64,000 bases of DNA from Chytridium lagenaria. Its lineage: Eukaryota; Chytridiomycota; Chytridiomycetes; Chytridiales; Chytridiaceae. Shown here piece by piece: positions 26,526 through 36,849 of this stretch; the first letter of the stretch is position 1; each line of letters opens with the position of its first letter. Below the pieces are notes generated by a model. That model saw only the letters and a list, made by a program, of their open reading frames with translations. It was not told where the DNA came from and did no database searches. Position numbers and translations under genes: made by a program. The stretch spans positions 62,001 to 126,000 of the forward strand of contig JAHLKC010000059.1 of the NCBI GenBank assembly GCA_025449115.1. The letters are read 5' to 3'.

Positions 26526-28341
26526 TCACTTGCTCTCCTTCTTCTTCTTCTTCTTAGGGGCGTCTCCGTTCGTCGCGGGAGCTTCTTCCTCTGCAACCTT
26601 CTTCTTCTTCTTCTTCTTCTCCACGACAGGCTCTTCCTCTTCCTCTACAACCTCCTTCTTGGCCTTCTTGGCCTTCTTAACCTCAACGACGGGCTCCTCC
26701 TCCTCCTCCTCCTCAACATCCTTCTTGGCCTTCTTCTTCTTATCCTTCTTTGACTTCTTTGCAGGTGTTCCCTCCTCCTCATCATCCACAGCAGCTTTCC
26801 GCTTTCGGGGGGATTCTAGCGATAACTTTAGTACAATAGCTATTCAGTGTTGAATTACCATCTTCATCAAGGTCCATTTCTGATGCGACCTCCTTGACTG
26901 CCTGGCTCATCACGTCAGCGTTCTTTCGGGGAGCCGTACTGTCCTCGTAAAAACGGAGACGCTCCTCAACCTGCTCTCTCAAGAGCTCACCGAAGCGGGA
27001 GGTGGGTTTATCAAGGAAACAGTCGATACGCGAAGCTATTGAGCACTTGTTGGCCAAGATACGGGAAATCCTTCCTTTGTTCTTGGCTCCAGCTCTTCCA
27101 ATGAAAGTTGAGTGGTAGATAAGACCGTACTTCGGGGTGTTTCCGCGGGTTTTGAGAGCCCTGAAAAGGGCTTTCTCAGCACCAAGAATCTGAACGGTAG
27201 AGGCGGGGTACTTGGAAAGGTTGGTAAGGGATCCAGCATGTGCAATAAGTCTGGCGCCAACCATCTCTCCGATAAGGGCGGAAAGGTTGGGGGCCACCTG
27301 GTGCATTTTCGAAACAAGGTAAGAATGGAGGCGCTTGCGGTATTCTGTGAGAGAAATAACACGCTCAGCAAAAGCCTCGATGTTCTGCATATCGATTTCT
27401 GAGATGTCGGTTCCCATGGAGGTTTGCGCAGCCTGGAGAATAAGCCTAGCCTTACTGGCATCTTCCTGGAGAATTTTCTCCAATTCAGGAATTTGCGCTT
27501 CTGAAAGGTCCCCCTTGCTTCTGATAAACTTCACACAGCGCGCGTACAAGCCGTTGTCGCTAACAACCTTGATAAGTTCGGGGAAGTGCCACGAATACCA
27601 TTCCCTGGAACAAGAAAATACAACCTTAGCACATATGAAGGCAAGCACAAAAAAAACAATCAATTCGTGTACAAACCTGACTCTCATGGAAAACAAATTG
27701 ACGTCTTTATCAAGCTGGTCCAAAAGGTTGATAGACTGAATGATCATGTTGTCGGCACGGTTGACGTTGAACTTAACTTTAGCTCTGGAGTAAGAGTGAC
27801 CCAATCCGAGCTGAGCACGGTACATATCACCCTCCTTCATCTGCTTTAAAAGCTTTTCAGAGTGCAATTTGATGCCACGGATAATCTCTGCTACAGTTTC
27901 ATTCGTTTCGCTGCTTGTACAATTAATTCCAAGATCGTTCCTGATGCTTCCAGCAAGGTTCTTCTCAGCAACACCAAGCTCAACATTGCTCTTCTTTCCC
28001 TTTGGCATGTTAATTTCAAGGAAAGACTTTAGGTGATCGTGAACGGTTCCTATTACGAAAACGATGTTAGCATGCACATGCAACCCGAATTGTAAAGAAC
28101 ACAAATCAGCTAGCTGTACACCAGAATAAGATTGGCCCTAACCTTCAGTAATGTCGAGCATGTTCTCTAGAGCATGTGCGGCGCTTTTGAAAGGGGCGAA
28201 ACTTTTAAGCTTGATGTACCGACCAAACTTGGCGAGGTCCAAAGTTGCTTTTTGCACGTCCTCCAAGTTCTGGCCAATTTCTTCCGACTGAATGCGCTCG
28301 AAGAGAGCGTAGCCAGCGGCCGTCTCGAATAAGATGAACAT
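26526..28341 (-). CDS. NOP56: Box C/D snoRNP core protein NOP56
   Basis: Scaffold of box C/D snoRNPs that guide rRNA 2'-O-methylation in the nucleolus. N-terminal domain: [15 protein letters not shown] and [15 protein letters not shown] (28150-28330). Then [20 protein letters not shown] (27755-27815), [20 protein letters not shown] (27690-27750), [14 protein letters not shown] (about 27565-27605), the Nop signature [18 protein letters not shown] (27370-27425), [20 protein letters not shown] (27220-27280), and [20 protein letters not shown] (27130-27190), [29 protein letters not shown] and TPKYGLI favour NOP56 over NOP58. The C-terminal tail (26760-26526) is a Lys/Glu low-complexity run encoded by CTT/CTC repeats. 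Introns lie after the first exon (about 28137-28055), near 27604-27680 and near 26810-26860. No frameshift seen. Its stop is 77 bp downstream of the start of the next gene. Confidence 0.96.
26527..26765. repeat. CTT/CTC trinucleotide-rich run encoding the NOP56 Lys/Glu tail
   Basis: Short imperfect runs of cttctt and tcctcc alternate over about 240 bp. On the coding (minus) strand these are AAG and GAG codons, giving the Lys/Glu tail. The opposite strand is an open Ser/Phe-rich frame that is only a shadow. Confidence 0.7.
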
Positions 28342-28704
28342 GCTGCCCTATATACGGAAAGATGTCAGCATACGTGCAACTGAATCACATCATTTTGAGC
28401 CATTTCTATGAGGCAAGCGTAATCCTCACCATCTTCAGCAAAAGTAATTCAAGTTTGCAACAGAAAAAAAAAAAAAGGTCTATTCAAGATTGTCACAAAA
28501 TTCTAATGACAAGACCACACCAATTCAGAACGTTAACAGGAAAAGATATCGCAGCGGCGTTTATTTTCGGGACATTCAAAGGGGTGTTAAGTTAGACCCG
28601 CCTTCGTAAGTCAATAGCGTGTGTGAAAGAGAGAGAGAAAATTCAGTCGCTTGGCTTGGTGAAATGGTCACCAACCCACTTTAAAGAACGGTAAAAGGTC
28701 GAGA
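28342..28704. other. Intergenic region with an A12 run
   Basis: About 360 bp between the NOP56 start and the zinc-finger protein stop. It contains a long A run near 28467-28478 and a GA-rich patch near 28626-28640. No gene is supported. Confidence 0.4.
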
Positions 28705-30509
28705 TCATGTTGGTTTCTCACGTGACGGTGTGCAGGAGCAAGATCCAGTGTCCCTGTGACTAAGTACAAGGAATTAGCGAGTAACCATTACTTTTGAAGA
28801 CAAAAGCTTGATGCAAATAAACGTACCGATTCATTGCATCACTGCGTACAAAGCGTTTTCCACAAGCAGAGCAAATGTAAGGCCTCTCATTGGTATGTTT
28901 CCGTACATGTCTAGAATCAAACCTTGCTTAGATGATACCCATAGCCAAACAATACTCAAACCTTTAAGATCATGATTTCGCATAAATCTGCGTTGGCAAA
29001 AGCTACACTCAAAAGGCTTTTCATCTGCATGAGTGCGGAGGTGGCTCTTGAGATTATGTGATCGAGAGAAAAACTTTCCGCACCCGATGAAAGGGCACGG
29101 GAAGACACCACCTCCATTTCCCGAAACGGTGAAGCCCTTGAGGTACTCCCTGCCTTTGCAGGGGTCGATCCACTGTCAAACTAACTGACCCCTCCCTAAC
29201 ATCTTCAAAATCCTTGTAATCGAGTCGCGCGTCGTTATCACGAGCCCGTGGTAATACATTAGAATCCGTCTCAGAGCCAAAAAAATCAAAATCATCGTCG
29301 TCGTTCGTCATATCAATATATCGTCGATTGTCTGTTGGGTTCATGTGCCGCAGCCTGTCGGATCGTCTCTTTCCAACCGCTGGTTCTGCGGCGGATGAAA
29401 CAGCATCTGTGAGGCTGCATGGAAGTGTTTGATTACTCGTGTCAGAAACTTGAGTCATCTCTTCTATAGTTTCTTCTTTGCAGAAAAGAGTGGATGCAAT
29501 AAGGTCCATGGGCACGGGAAGGATCTCTTCCTGCTTTTCAGATTGTTGTGTGGCTTCTCTGAGAAAAGGTCGGCTTGCGCGTTATCAACAGGAGTTCTGA
29601 AGGCTACAGAGCGCGTGACCCCACCAAACCCTTTCGAGGTCGTTGGGAGATCATGCTCTTCAATCTTGTATCGGAAGTTGCCGTCAGGATCCAGGCCCGC
29701 GACTCCAGAGGAAAGAATGGATTGCTGTGAAGTTGAAAACGTTTGTGCCGAGTTCAAGGCACTTGTTGAAGGAGTGGTTCGCCATATGGCCGCGGTAGCT
29801 GGGTCGCGGCGGATAAAACCCAAAAGGATTATTATAAAGAGCATACGGGGAGTAAGGGTATAAAGCGGGACTCCCGTCATGCTAGCATGCTGGGATGCGG
29901 CAAATGTGAACGCGTCGAAAGACGTTGGTGGAGGATACATTCTCGTAGCAATTTCGTAATCTCTCAGAATCGCAGATTCTAGACGAGATGGGTTTGCCAT
30001 TAACTGGGGCCTTGGTTTTGCTCCAGGAAATCCAACAGGGTGTGAACCTGCGCCTGATATTCTCTTTTGAGTTCTCTTTCCTTCCCATCCTAAAAAGTTT
30101 GGATGAGCCTGATGAAAAGCAGATGGGCCTCTTTGTGTTTACCTCTCGTGGAAATGTGGAGCTTGTTGAAGGTTCATCAGGAATAAAAGGCGGGGCACGG
30201 CAAGAGGATCTGATAGTTGTGCATGATGGAAGAAGGGATATTGAGAGGGTATCGGGAAGAGATTGGCTGGGTATTGATACTTGTGGTGTGGTCAAGGGTG
30301 GGAAACAGCACTCGCATGGTTCTCCCTTGAGTGTCCAGGCAAAAAAAAATTGGGCGGCCCCACATGCAATGACGGCCAAGATCGATTGTTAAACGGAGAC
30401 TACCTGTGGATGCTGTGGCAGCCCGATGGCTGCTACTGATATCGAGAGCCGACACAAGGGGAGGCATGTCGCATGTCGGCTGTTCCTCCTGATTTTGGTC
30501 TTCCTCCAT
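28705..30509 (-). CDS. C2H2 zinc-finger protein, probable transcription factor
   Basis: The C-terminal part holds a tandem finger array. Finger 1 (about 29020-29090) is C-x4-C-x12-H-x3-H with [11 protein letters not shown]. Finger 2 (28945-29010) is C-x2-C-x12-H-x3-H with [11 protein letters not shown], its last residues after a short intron (about 28922-28971). Finger 3 (28830-28890) has C-x2-C-x12-H with [11 protein letters not shown], followed after another intron by a Cys-rich end and stop at 28705. Linkers are the usual T-x-E-[RK]-P type ([16 protein letters not shown]). N-terminally there is an acidic region ([15 protein letters not shown], 29280) and Ser/Pro/Thr-rich sequence up to about 30509 ([10 protein letters not shown]). 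The N-terminal half needs several frame corrections, so its exact course is uncertain. No specific orthologue is recognised. Confidence 0.7.
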
Positions 30510-30856
30510 GGATGGGCGGTGGCGTTTCCTGGAAAGAAGACCGGTCTCAGCACAGATCCCAACTCCTCCGTCCCGGCTCTCTCCTGCTGCAAGGGGAACA
30601 AGGATGGCGTTATGTTAGAGGGCGTGTCGCTGACGGGACGCACACTTGTGCCAGGGCGAGAAGAGAAGGAGTTGGCGGGAAAAGCGGCAGAAATCAAAAG
30701 AAAATATGAAAACAAGCCCCAAATCGACGTACATGTCTCTATATTTCTTAACAAAAAAAAACTATGTCGTTCTTATTGAATATTTCCTATTTATATATAA
30801 CACACTTTTTTTTCTTCCAACCCACAAGCCTCATCATTTAAGCTTTTAGCAAGCAT

Positions 30857-32191
30857 TTAGTGCGTTGATGCTCGTGTTGTCAAGAGTATCTGTGACAAAG
30901 CGGCCGACTCGAACGGTTGTTTTGGCGAAAAGTTGCGCTGAACCCAAGGTCCAAGCTCCTCTAAGGCACCTTGAATGGAATCTTTAGTCGCATCGCTGCC
31001 TTGCTCAGATAATTTTCTTTTAAAGAGGCGGACACCTCAGAAATCAACTTTCCCTTAAAGATGGACCAGTTTGGAGATGCTTGCTTCTTTAGCCAGTTAA
31101 AATCCTCAACGTGTGACCACCGGTTAGAGGTTTCGTTGGTTCGAAACCTACTTTTTGCATCAATTGAATAGCAACCGAGGATTGATTCGAATCGGTAAGT
31201 ATATCAGTGGAAGCACGAGGGTTTAAGAGCGCGAATGGGCAAGGTGAGAAAAGCATACGAGTGCAGTCCTCTATTATAGGGACGAGGGTACCGGAGAATC
31301 GCATGCGTGGACGTGCTGTTATGTATTCTGACCTGTACATACAATAAGTCATACAAATTCTGATGACGACCATAAAGATAAAGTTGCTTATCATAGATTA
31401 TACCTGTCGACAAGCCGCAACGAATATGCAGTGTTTTATGTCGTCCATTAGAACGGAGCCGGAGACAACGCCTGAATGATGATGGAGTTCTTGATGTGAC
31501 GAGCATGAATAGCACTAATATGAGTTTCTGATCGTAAATCCACAACACAATCATCAATGTCGTGTAGGTGAAAGTCGTGTCCATCAGTAAGCGGCCCATT
31601 CCTTGAAATATACGCTGATCTGACGCCAACAATCCGAGTTCCGTTTAAAATTGAGGAAGCATCTTCTTCGACGTTCGCAGATTTTGTCACTGCATTTTCC
31701 TTCGCTGCAGCAACATCCTTGATACTTTGTGCAATACTGGCCACGGCACCTCCAGCACGTGTTCGACCAGATCCAAAAGAGAACTTTGCTCGGGGCTTCG
31801 ACATAGAGTTGAGTTTTTCGGATATCTCTTGAATTTGCTGATATCAATGACGTAATATGTCAATACTCCACCTTGTTGAATATTGACTTCAGCCATCTAC
31901 AACGAAAAAATGGACATCAAACTCACAATATTGCATTGGCGTTGATCATAAGCAGGGAGGAAGATGGAGGCGTCCATCACTCGCTTCTCTAGCGCCATAA
32001 CACCTTTGCGTAGGTTGGCTAAGGTAGCCGCATCTTGACTGGCGCTACTCACATCATTTTTAAGAACTTTGGGCAGCAAGTTAAAGAAATTCATGTATAT
32101 CTAACGGGGTCATAAGACAAGGATTCTTACCTCTGAAGTCCGCCTGGAACTCTGTCCAAAACTTGGCAGATGCCTCTTTGATGTCCGTCAT
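30857..32191 (-). CDS. TBCC: Tubulin-binding cofactor C
   Basis: GTPase activator for beta-tubulin in the tubulin-folding pathway. Start MTDIKEASAKFWTEFQADFR at 32191, a 30-nt intron (32101-32130), then the N-terminal helical bundle with LEKRVMDASIFLPAYDQRQ, a hallmark of TBCC (31935-31990). After an intron: EISEKLNSMSKPRAKFSFGS (about 31760-31825) and the C-CAP/TBCC beta-helix: FHLHDIDDCVVDLRSETHIS and AIHARHIKNSIIIQ (31470-31570), CIFVAACRQ (near 31410) containing the region of the catalytic Gln-Arg pair of TBCC proteins, IIEDCTRMLFSPCPFAL (31230-31280), and VEDFNWLKKQASPNW (31080-31120). Two frame breaks (near 31300 and 31450). The end is ambiguous: one frame stops near 30968, another stays open to 30857. 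Confidence 0.85.
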
Positions 32192-32326
32192 GGCGTCTGA
32201 GGTTTTTCCAGAATGACAAGATTATTATCTAAAATTTCACAGATACCAGTCTCTGCGGGCACTTATATTACTGGCCATGCATGCATAGATGGCTGGAATC
32301 TCGTCTCCATAGTCACAAATATTTAT

Positions 32327-34488
32327 TCACCAAGCTAACCAACGTTTGACCTTGTTGGTAAAATGCCATAAGTCAGCAAACACGGCCTTGCTTTTAATCT
32401 GATTAGCAATACTGCCGTCTGAGCCTGAATCATCCCCAGACATCTTACGCAATACAGGCCCAGCCTCTGCGAGAAGATCCACCATAGGATCCAAACGTCT
32501 TCCAATACCCTCAACTAGCATAACCGCGATGCCAACATTGGCAAAATCGCCCTCAAGTCGGACACGATACTTTCTAACCATATCAAAGACAGAGTTGAGG
32601 ATAGCCGAGAAGGTGAACCGCGAAAGGCGCAAGGTCTGGCCACGAACTTTATCCATGAGCTTTTCCATATCCTTTTCAAACCCTTCCAAATCTGAACAAG
32701 TAGATGGATCTCGTGATCTAGAAACCATCAACTGAGCAATTTTAATGCCGTCGTAAGCCACCACCGCCGAGAGGAGGTCGGTAAAGTTCGTCAAATGGGC
32801 GGGTGATAATTCTGAGACAAGGCCTGCGTCCAGAAAAATGACTTGCGGTTTCACACCTTGATGTTTCAATGACTTCATGACTTCTTTCCATTCGGAAGGG
32901 TCTTTGATCAAACAAAGTTCCTCCATGCTCTTGGTTTCCAGCTTCGATGTTAACGGTTGTTGAAAGGAGATGTAGATGTTGCCCGGATGCAAGTCCGCAT
33001 GGGCGAAGTTATCGATTACAAGCATTTTCTAAAATAAAAGATGACACGTGAGCCGAGTTGAAGAAAAAAGACAAAGTTAAAACACGTTTATATGATGAAC
33101 TTACAAGAAAAGACCTGATTCCAATTTCTGCTATATTCTCATCAAAGACGGAGGGGCCGAGTTCTAAAAATTTGGTAACAGGAACTGCATCCACGTACTC
33201 CTCCACGAGAACATCTCGAGACACATACGGCCTTATTGGAGCGGGGAAATCCACTTGACACACTTTACGGAAGTTGTATCGAAATCGATCTAAATTGGTT
33301 GCTTCGGTTTTCATATCCGCTTGGGAGCGCATCATGGTAGCAAACATGGCTAATTCATCTGGGAGAGATAACCATCGTGCGTCCGAAACAAAAAGTCGAT
33401 TGTTTTTGCGATCGAATGCAAGATTCTCAAGTCAGAATCTATCATGGTGACAACTCCAGGGTGAAGAACCTTGACGGCACAGACAGTCGATTCTCCGGTT
33501 GATGGATTGATGCGAAGACGTGCTTTGTAAACCTGCCATAAATAAGCTATTATCGTGACAAATAGTGGTCTACCTGCGCAATCGCTCCTACGCCTATAGG
33601 CTGAGGATCAAACCACTCAAAGACTTTATCAATGTCAATATCCAGTTGATCTCGAAGGGATCTTTTTGTTTCGCTGAGTGCATGAGGCTTTACACTGGAT
33701 TGAAGTCTCGACAAAATCTTGCAAACTTGTGGAGGAAACACATCTGTTCTTGACGACGCGTATTGTCCAAGCTTCAAACAATAGTCAGGTTTATAAAGGT
33801 GATAGAAAGTCATTACCTTGATAAACGTGGGTCCTGACCATTCTAAAGTCTTGACCAGTAAATGCAGCCACCATTCATAAACGATCACCAATTCATTTTC
33901 ATCTTCAGCGAACAACGCTCTGCGGTTTACATAAATCCACCAAGGTAATGTAGTAATGACGGGAAAGTACAAGACAAAGAGATGAAGAAATCTTGCGAAG
34001 ACGCGAACAGGTCTGATGAGAGTTCCCAGAAATCTCAGATATCCGTTTCTCATCTCAACCTTTTCCTCAGCCTCCATTTTTGCCTTCTGGGCAGCCTCCA
34101 CAGTTGGTGCAGCAACTGACTGAGTGATCAGAGGTCCCAAAGGATGCACAAGGGAAGCGGGATCGGATCTAATGGAGTTGAAAACTACTGACGATGTGAC
34201 CAAGAGAACGCTACACGAGACCAGAACAATGAATTTGGTGCCTTTTCGTTGACGACCATTAATGTCTGTGCCAAAGAATCTTGAGAAGGGATTCGGATAC
34301 CGAAGAAGTTGAGAGCAATGGCCTGCGTAGGCAAAGGAATATGTCCGTAAACCATGCCGTACACTGATGAGAGGACCACTCCGACTCATATTTTCAAACG
34401 AGGTTCTGCTGATAGCGCAATTGATATGACAGCGCAATGGCATAAGTCTGGGTCCACAAAATCCTGGCCATCTTGCTACAGGAACCAT
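32327..34488 (-). CDS. Mitochondrial UbiB/ABC1 atypical kinase, ADCK2/Cqd1 type
   Basis: Atypical kinase-like ATPase of the COQ8 superfamily; the ADCK2/yeast Cqd1 branch affects coenzyme Q and lipid homeostasis at the inner membrane. The ATG at 34488 opens a basic Arg/Ser-rich presequence, with a TM near 34200 (FIVLVSCSVLLVTSSVVF). Then EWSGPTFIK, split by an intron from LGQYASSRTDVFPPQ, which rebuilds the KxGQ motif (about 33750-33845). Next VFEWFDPQPIGVGAIAQVYKA (33540-33630), where the Ala-rich nucleotide loop is replaced by Gly-Val-Gly-Ala, AVKVLHPGV (33450), EEYVDAVPVTKFLELG (33150-33200), NFAHADLHPGNI (33000, catalytic-loop equivalent) and VIFLDAGLV (32815, DFG equivalent). It ends RWLAW at 32327. 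The reading is almost free of breaks. Confidence 0.88.
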
Positions 34489-34748
34489 CGAGATGGGGCA
34501 GCAACGGTGAAAGGGTGGTTGATGAAAACGTTGGGCCAAAAATTTGGATGGCTAATGAGGGTTTATGAGTACTGAAAAACCACACAGAGCTCAACGAGAG
34601 AGTTTATTCATAATCTTAGTCGTTATCAGCAGAGTGAAAAGTTATGCTTAGTGTTAAATGTTGTTCTTAGCTGACTTTTGTTTGATGCAGTTTGAAACTA
34701 AGTAAATACATATCCTATATATTTCGCATTTGTTTTTGACAAAGCACA

Positions 34749-36659
34749 ATGTTGCCCACGGGTGATCTGGCCAATGCCTCCACCACAGAGATTACATCCG
34801 CATTGGGTGGATTCCTGAACATTCATATGCAATCAACTGTCTTTGTCAAACCAAAGGGACCATATGAGCTGTCCGCAAAGGAAGCATTCGTGGCACAGCT
34901 TATCTATGCGTTAATGTTTGAAAACGGATTATGGAGGAAGAACGGCTGGTCCGATGCGGGTACTTACGAGATCAGCAATGTTTACGCTGTTGGCTAACTC
35001 GGTCTTTAGTAACAACACTAGCATTACAATGCCTTCGCATTTTGGCTAGAGAAGTTGAAGGCTGCGAATCTGTTTATACAGAGGAGGTTTGCTCCTTTAT
35101 ATCTATTTAAAGTCCTGATGACAAACAGGGGATTCGAATGCTTATTCAGCATTCAACACCGCAATATGATGGCGCTTTGGTTGGGCCGCAGCAGATCGAA
35201 GCTCTTAAATGCCTTACAAATTGCTGCCTTCATGCTGAATCTAGGTCCACCTTCACTCGTTTGGGTGGTATAGACGTAATTGTTGGCATTCTTAAGGTAG
35301 TTTATCCTGTAACTGTATTTTAAGCTTTCTAGAAAAATGAGTCACTTGATGCTTGGTTCCTAGCTCTTAGAATCACTTTTCTATTGACTGCTCAGTCTCC
35401 AACAACTTTAAGAAGACTGGAAAGAGATTATGATTTGGTGCAGCTTCTTGATAATGTTTGGTTCACTTTTTGACCAATTCTTACGGTATTGTAGGTTTTA
35501 AAGCCAACCTCTGAGAAGCTACTAAGTTCCTCAGCCTTAACCTCTGGCTTCGCCAATGAAGTCATGGTTATTAGCGATGTATTTAAAATTATTTTCAATG
35601 GGATGGTGAGCAATCAAAGCTTTGGATCTTCGCAAATATTTGGAAGTTCGACTTCCGTTGTTTCAAAGACAAATGAGAAAAAGCGTGAAACGAGTAAGCC
35701 TTATGAAAGGTTTGCCTTTGCGAGGAGATTATACTTATGATAGGCAGACTTCTTCCGTATGTTGTGGATATTTTGGTCAAATATCCCGTGAACTCGTCCA
35801 ACGCGATTTCGCCACCTCATAACCATGCGATTCACTGTCTGCTAAATTTCGCTTTAAACGACGCCAATAAGTCGTTATGGGGAGGAAGAGAAGGTTTAAA
35901 TTCCCTATCCGATCGGCTATTGGACATTTTATCCATTTCTCTGAAGAAGCTGCTTCCGTATCAAGCTGGATGTGGTCTGATGAAATCCGATCACCTTGTG
36001 TTGGACGGGTATTCTGCAGACGAAGTGTTGCCACCTGTTCTATTAGTTCTTCGAGATATCTCACGAGATGATTTGGAAGTGCGAAATCATATTGTAAATA
36101 TAATTATGCCAAAGGACATGTAAGTTCAAGCAAAGCACCCGAGATTCGATGCTGACCTAAAAAAGTGACCGTTCCAAGCACTTGGACGAAGCTGACACTT
36201 TAACTTCTCGAATGATTAAACTTATGACAAGTGTTGCAGAAAACCTTAAGACCTGCGTCTCGGAGCTCTTCTTTATTTTGTGTGATGAACAAGGTATCTG
36301 TCACTCAGTATTGCTTTTCTATCTTCTCTAGTTTGTTACGGAATATGAATTACAGCATATTGATATACCAACCTTTAGCGCCTGCCCTTGTGAATTACGT
36401 CGGATATGGGAATGCGGCCGGATTTCTCTTTCAGAAAGGCTTACTTGCGGGATCAGTCCCGACGGGAATCGGTGCCCCGGATGGCCCTGGTGGAAACATT
36501 GACCCGATCACAGGCGAGATTTCGCAGCAAACTCGTAACGAGGAGTGGGACAAGCTTACTGACGAGGAAAAAGAGATCGAGACTACGAAGTTGATTGAGA
36601 TGTTTGAAAAGCTTGAAAAAACAGGCATCATCAAGGTTGCTTCTGCCAACAACAATTAA
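34749..36659 (+). CDS. RIC8: RIC8 (synembryn), G-alpha chaperone and GEF
   Basis: Armadillo-repeat protein that folds and activates heterotrimeric G-alpha subunits; present in animals and filamentous fungi, absent from budding yeast. Visible parts: CLRILAREVEGCESVYTEE (about 35025-35085), IEALKCLTNCCLHAESRSTF (35196-35255), LDAWFLALRITFLLTAQSP (35350-35400), VFKIIFNGM (35579), NHAIHCLLNFAL (35821-35856), ILLPVLLVLRDISRDDLEVRNHI in short pieces (36020-36100), and the most diagnostic C-terminal block FVNYVGYGNAAGFLFQKGLLAG (36389-36450), DPITGEISQ, LTDEEKEIETTKLIEMFEKLEKTGII, stop at 36659. Start ATG 34749. Introns are short. It lies 12 kb from the adenylyl cyclase, a plausible effector of G-alpha. 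Confidence 0.9.
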
Positions 36660-36849
36660 AGTGACCTTCACATGGTAGCGATGAGACAACAGGAATAATA
36701 GAAATGCTTCAATGCGTATCGTTTTTTCCTGAACTTTTCTGCAGTCAGCCAATTGTATTAAATAGTTGGACTTCCACAAAAACCGCGTCTGCGAGTTGCT
36801 GCATGCAAGAAAATTTTTATTAATCTTCTTCCACCTTTGAACCATACCC

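Noticed and set aside
26497..26853. Ser/Phe-rich plus-strand frame
   Set aside because: Complement of the Lys/Glu tail of NOP56.
31130..31200. Possible tRNA from a ggttcgaaacc-like T-loop
   Set aside because: No acceptor stem, D arm or anticodon arm can be drawn; it is inside TBCC coding sequence.
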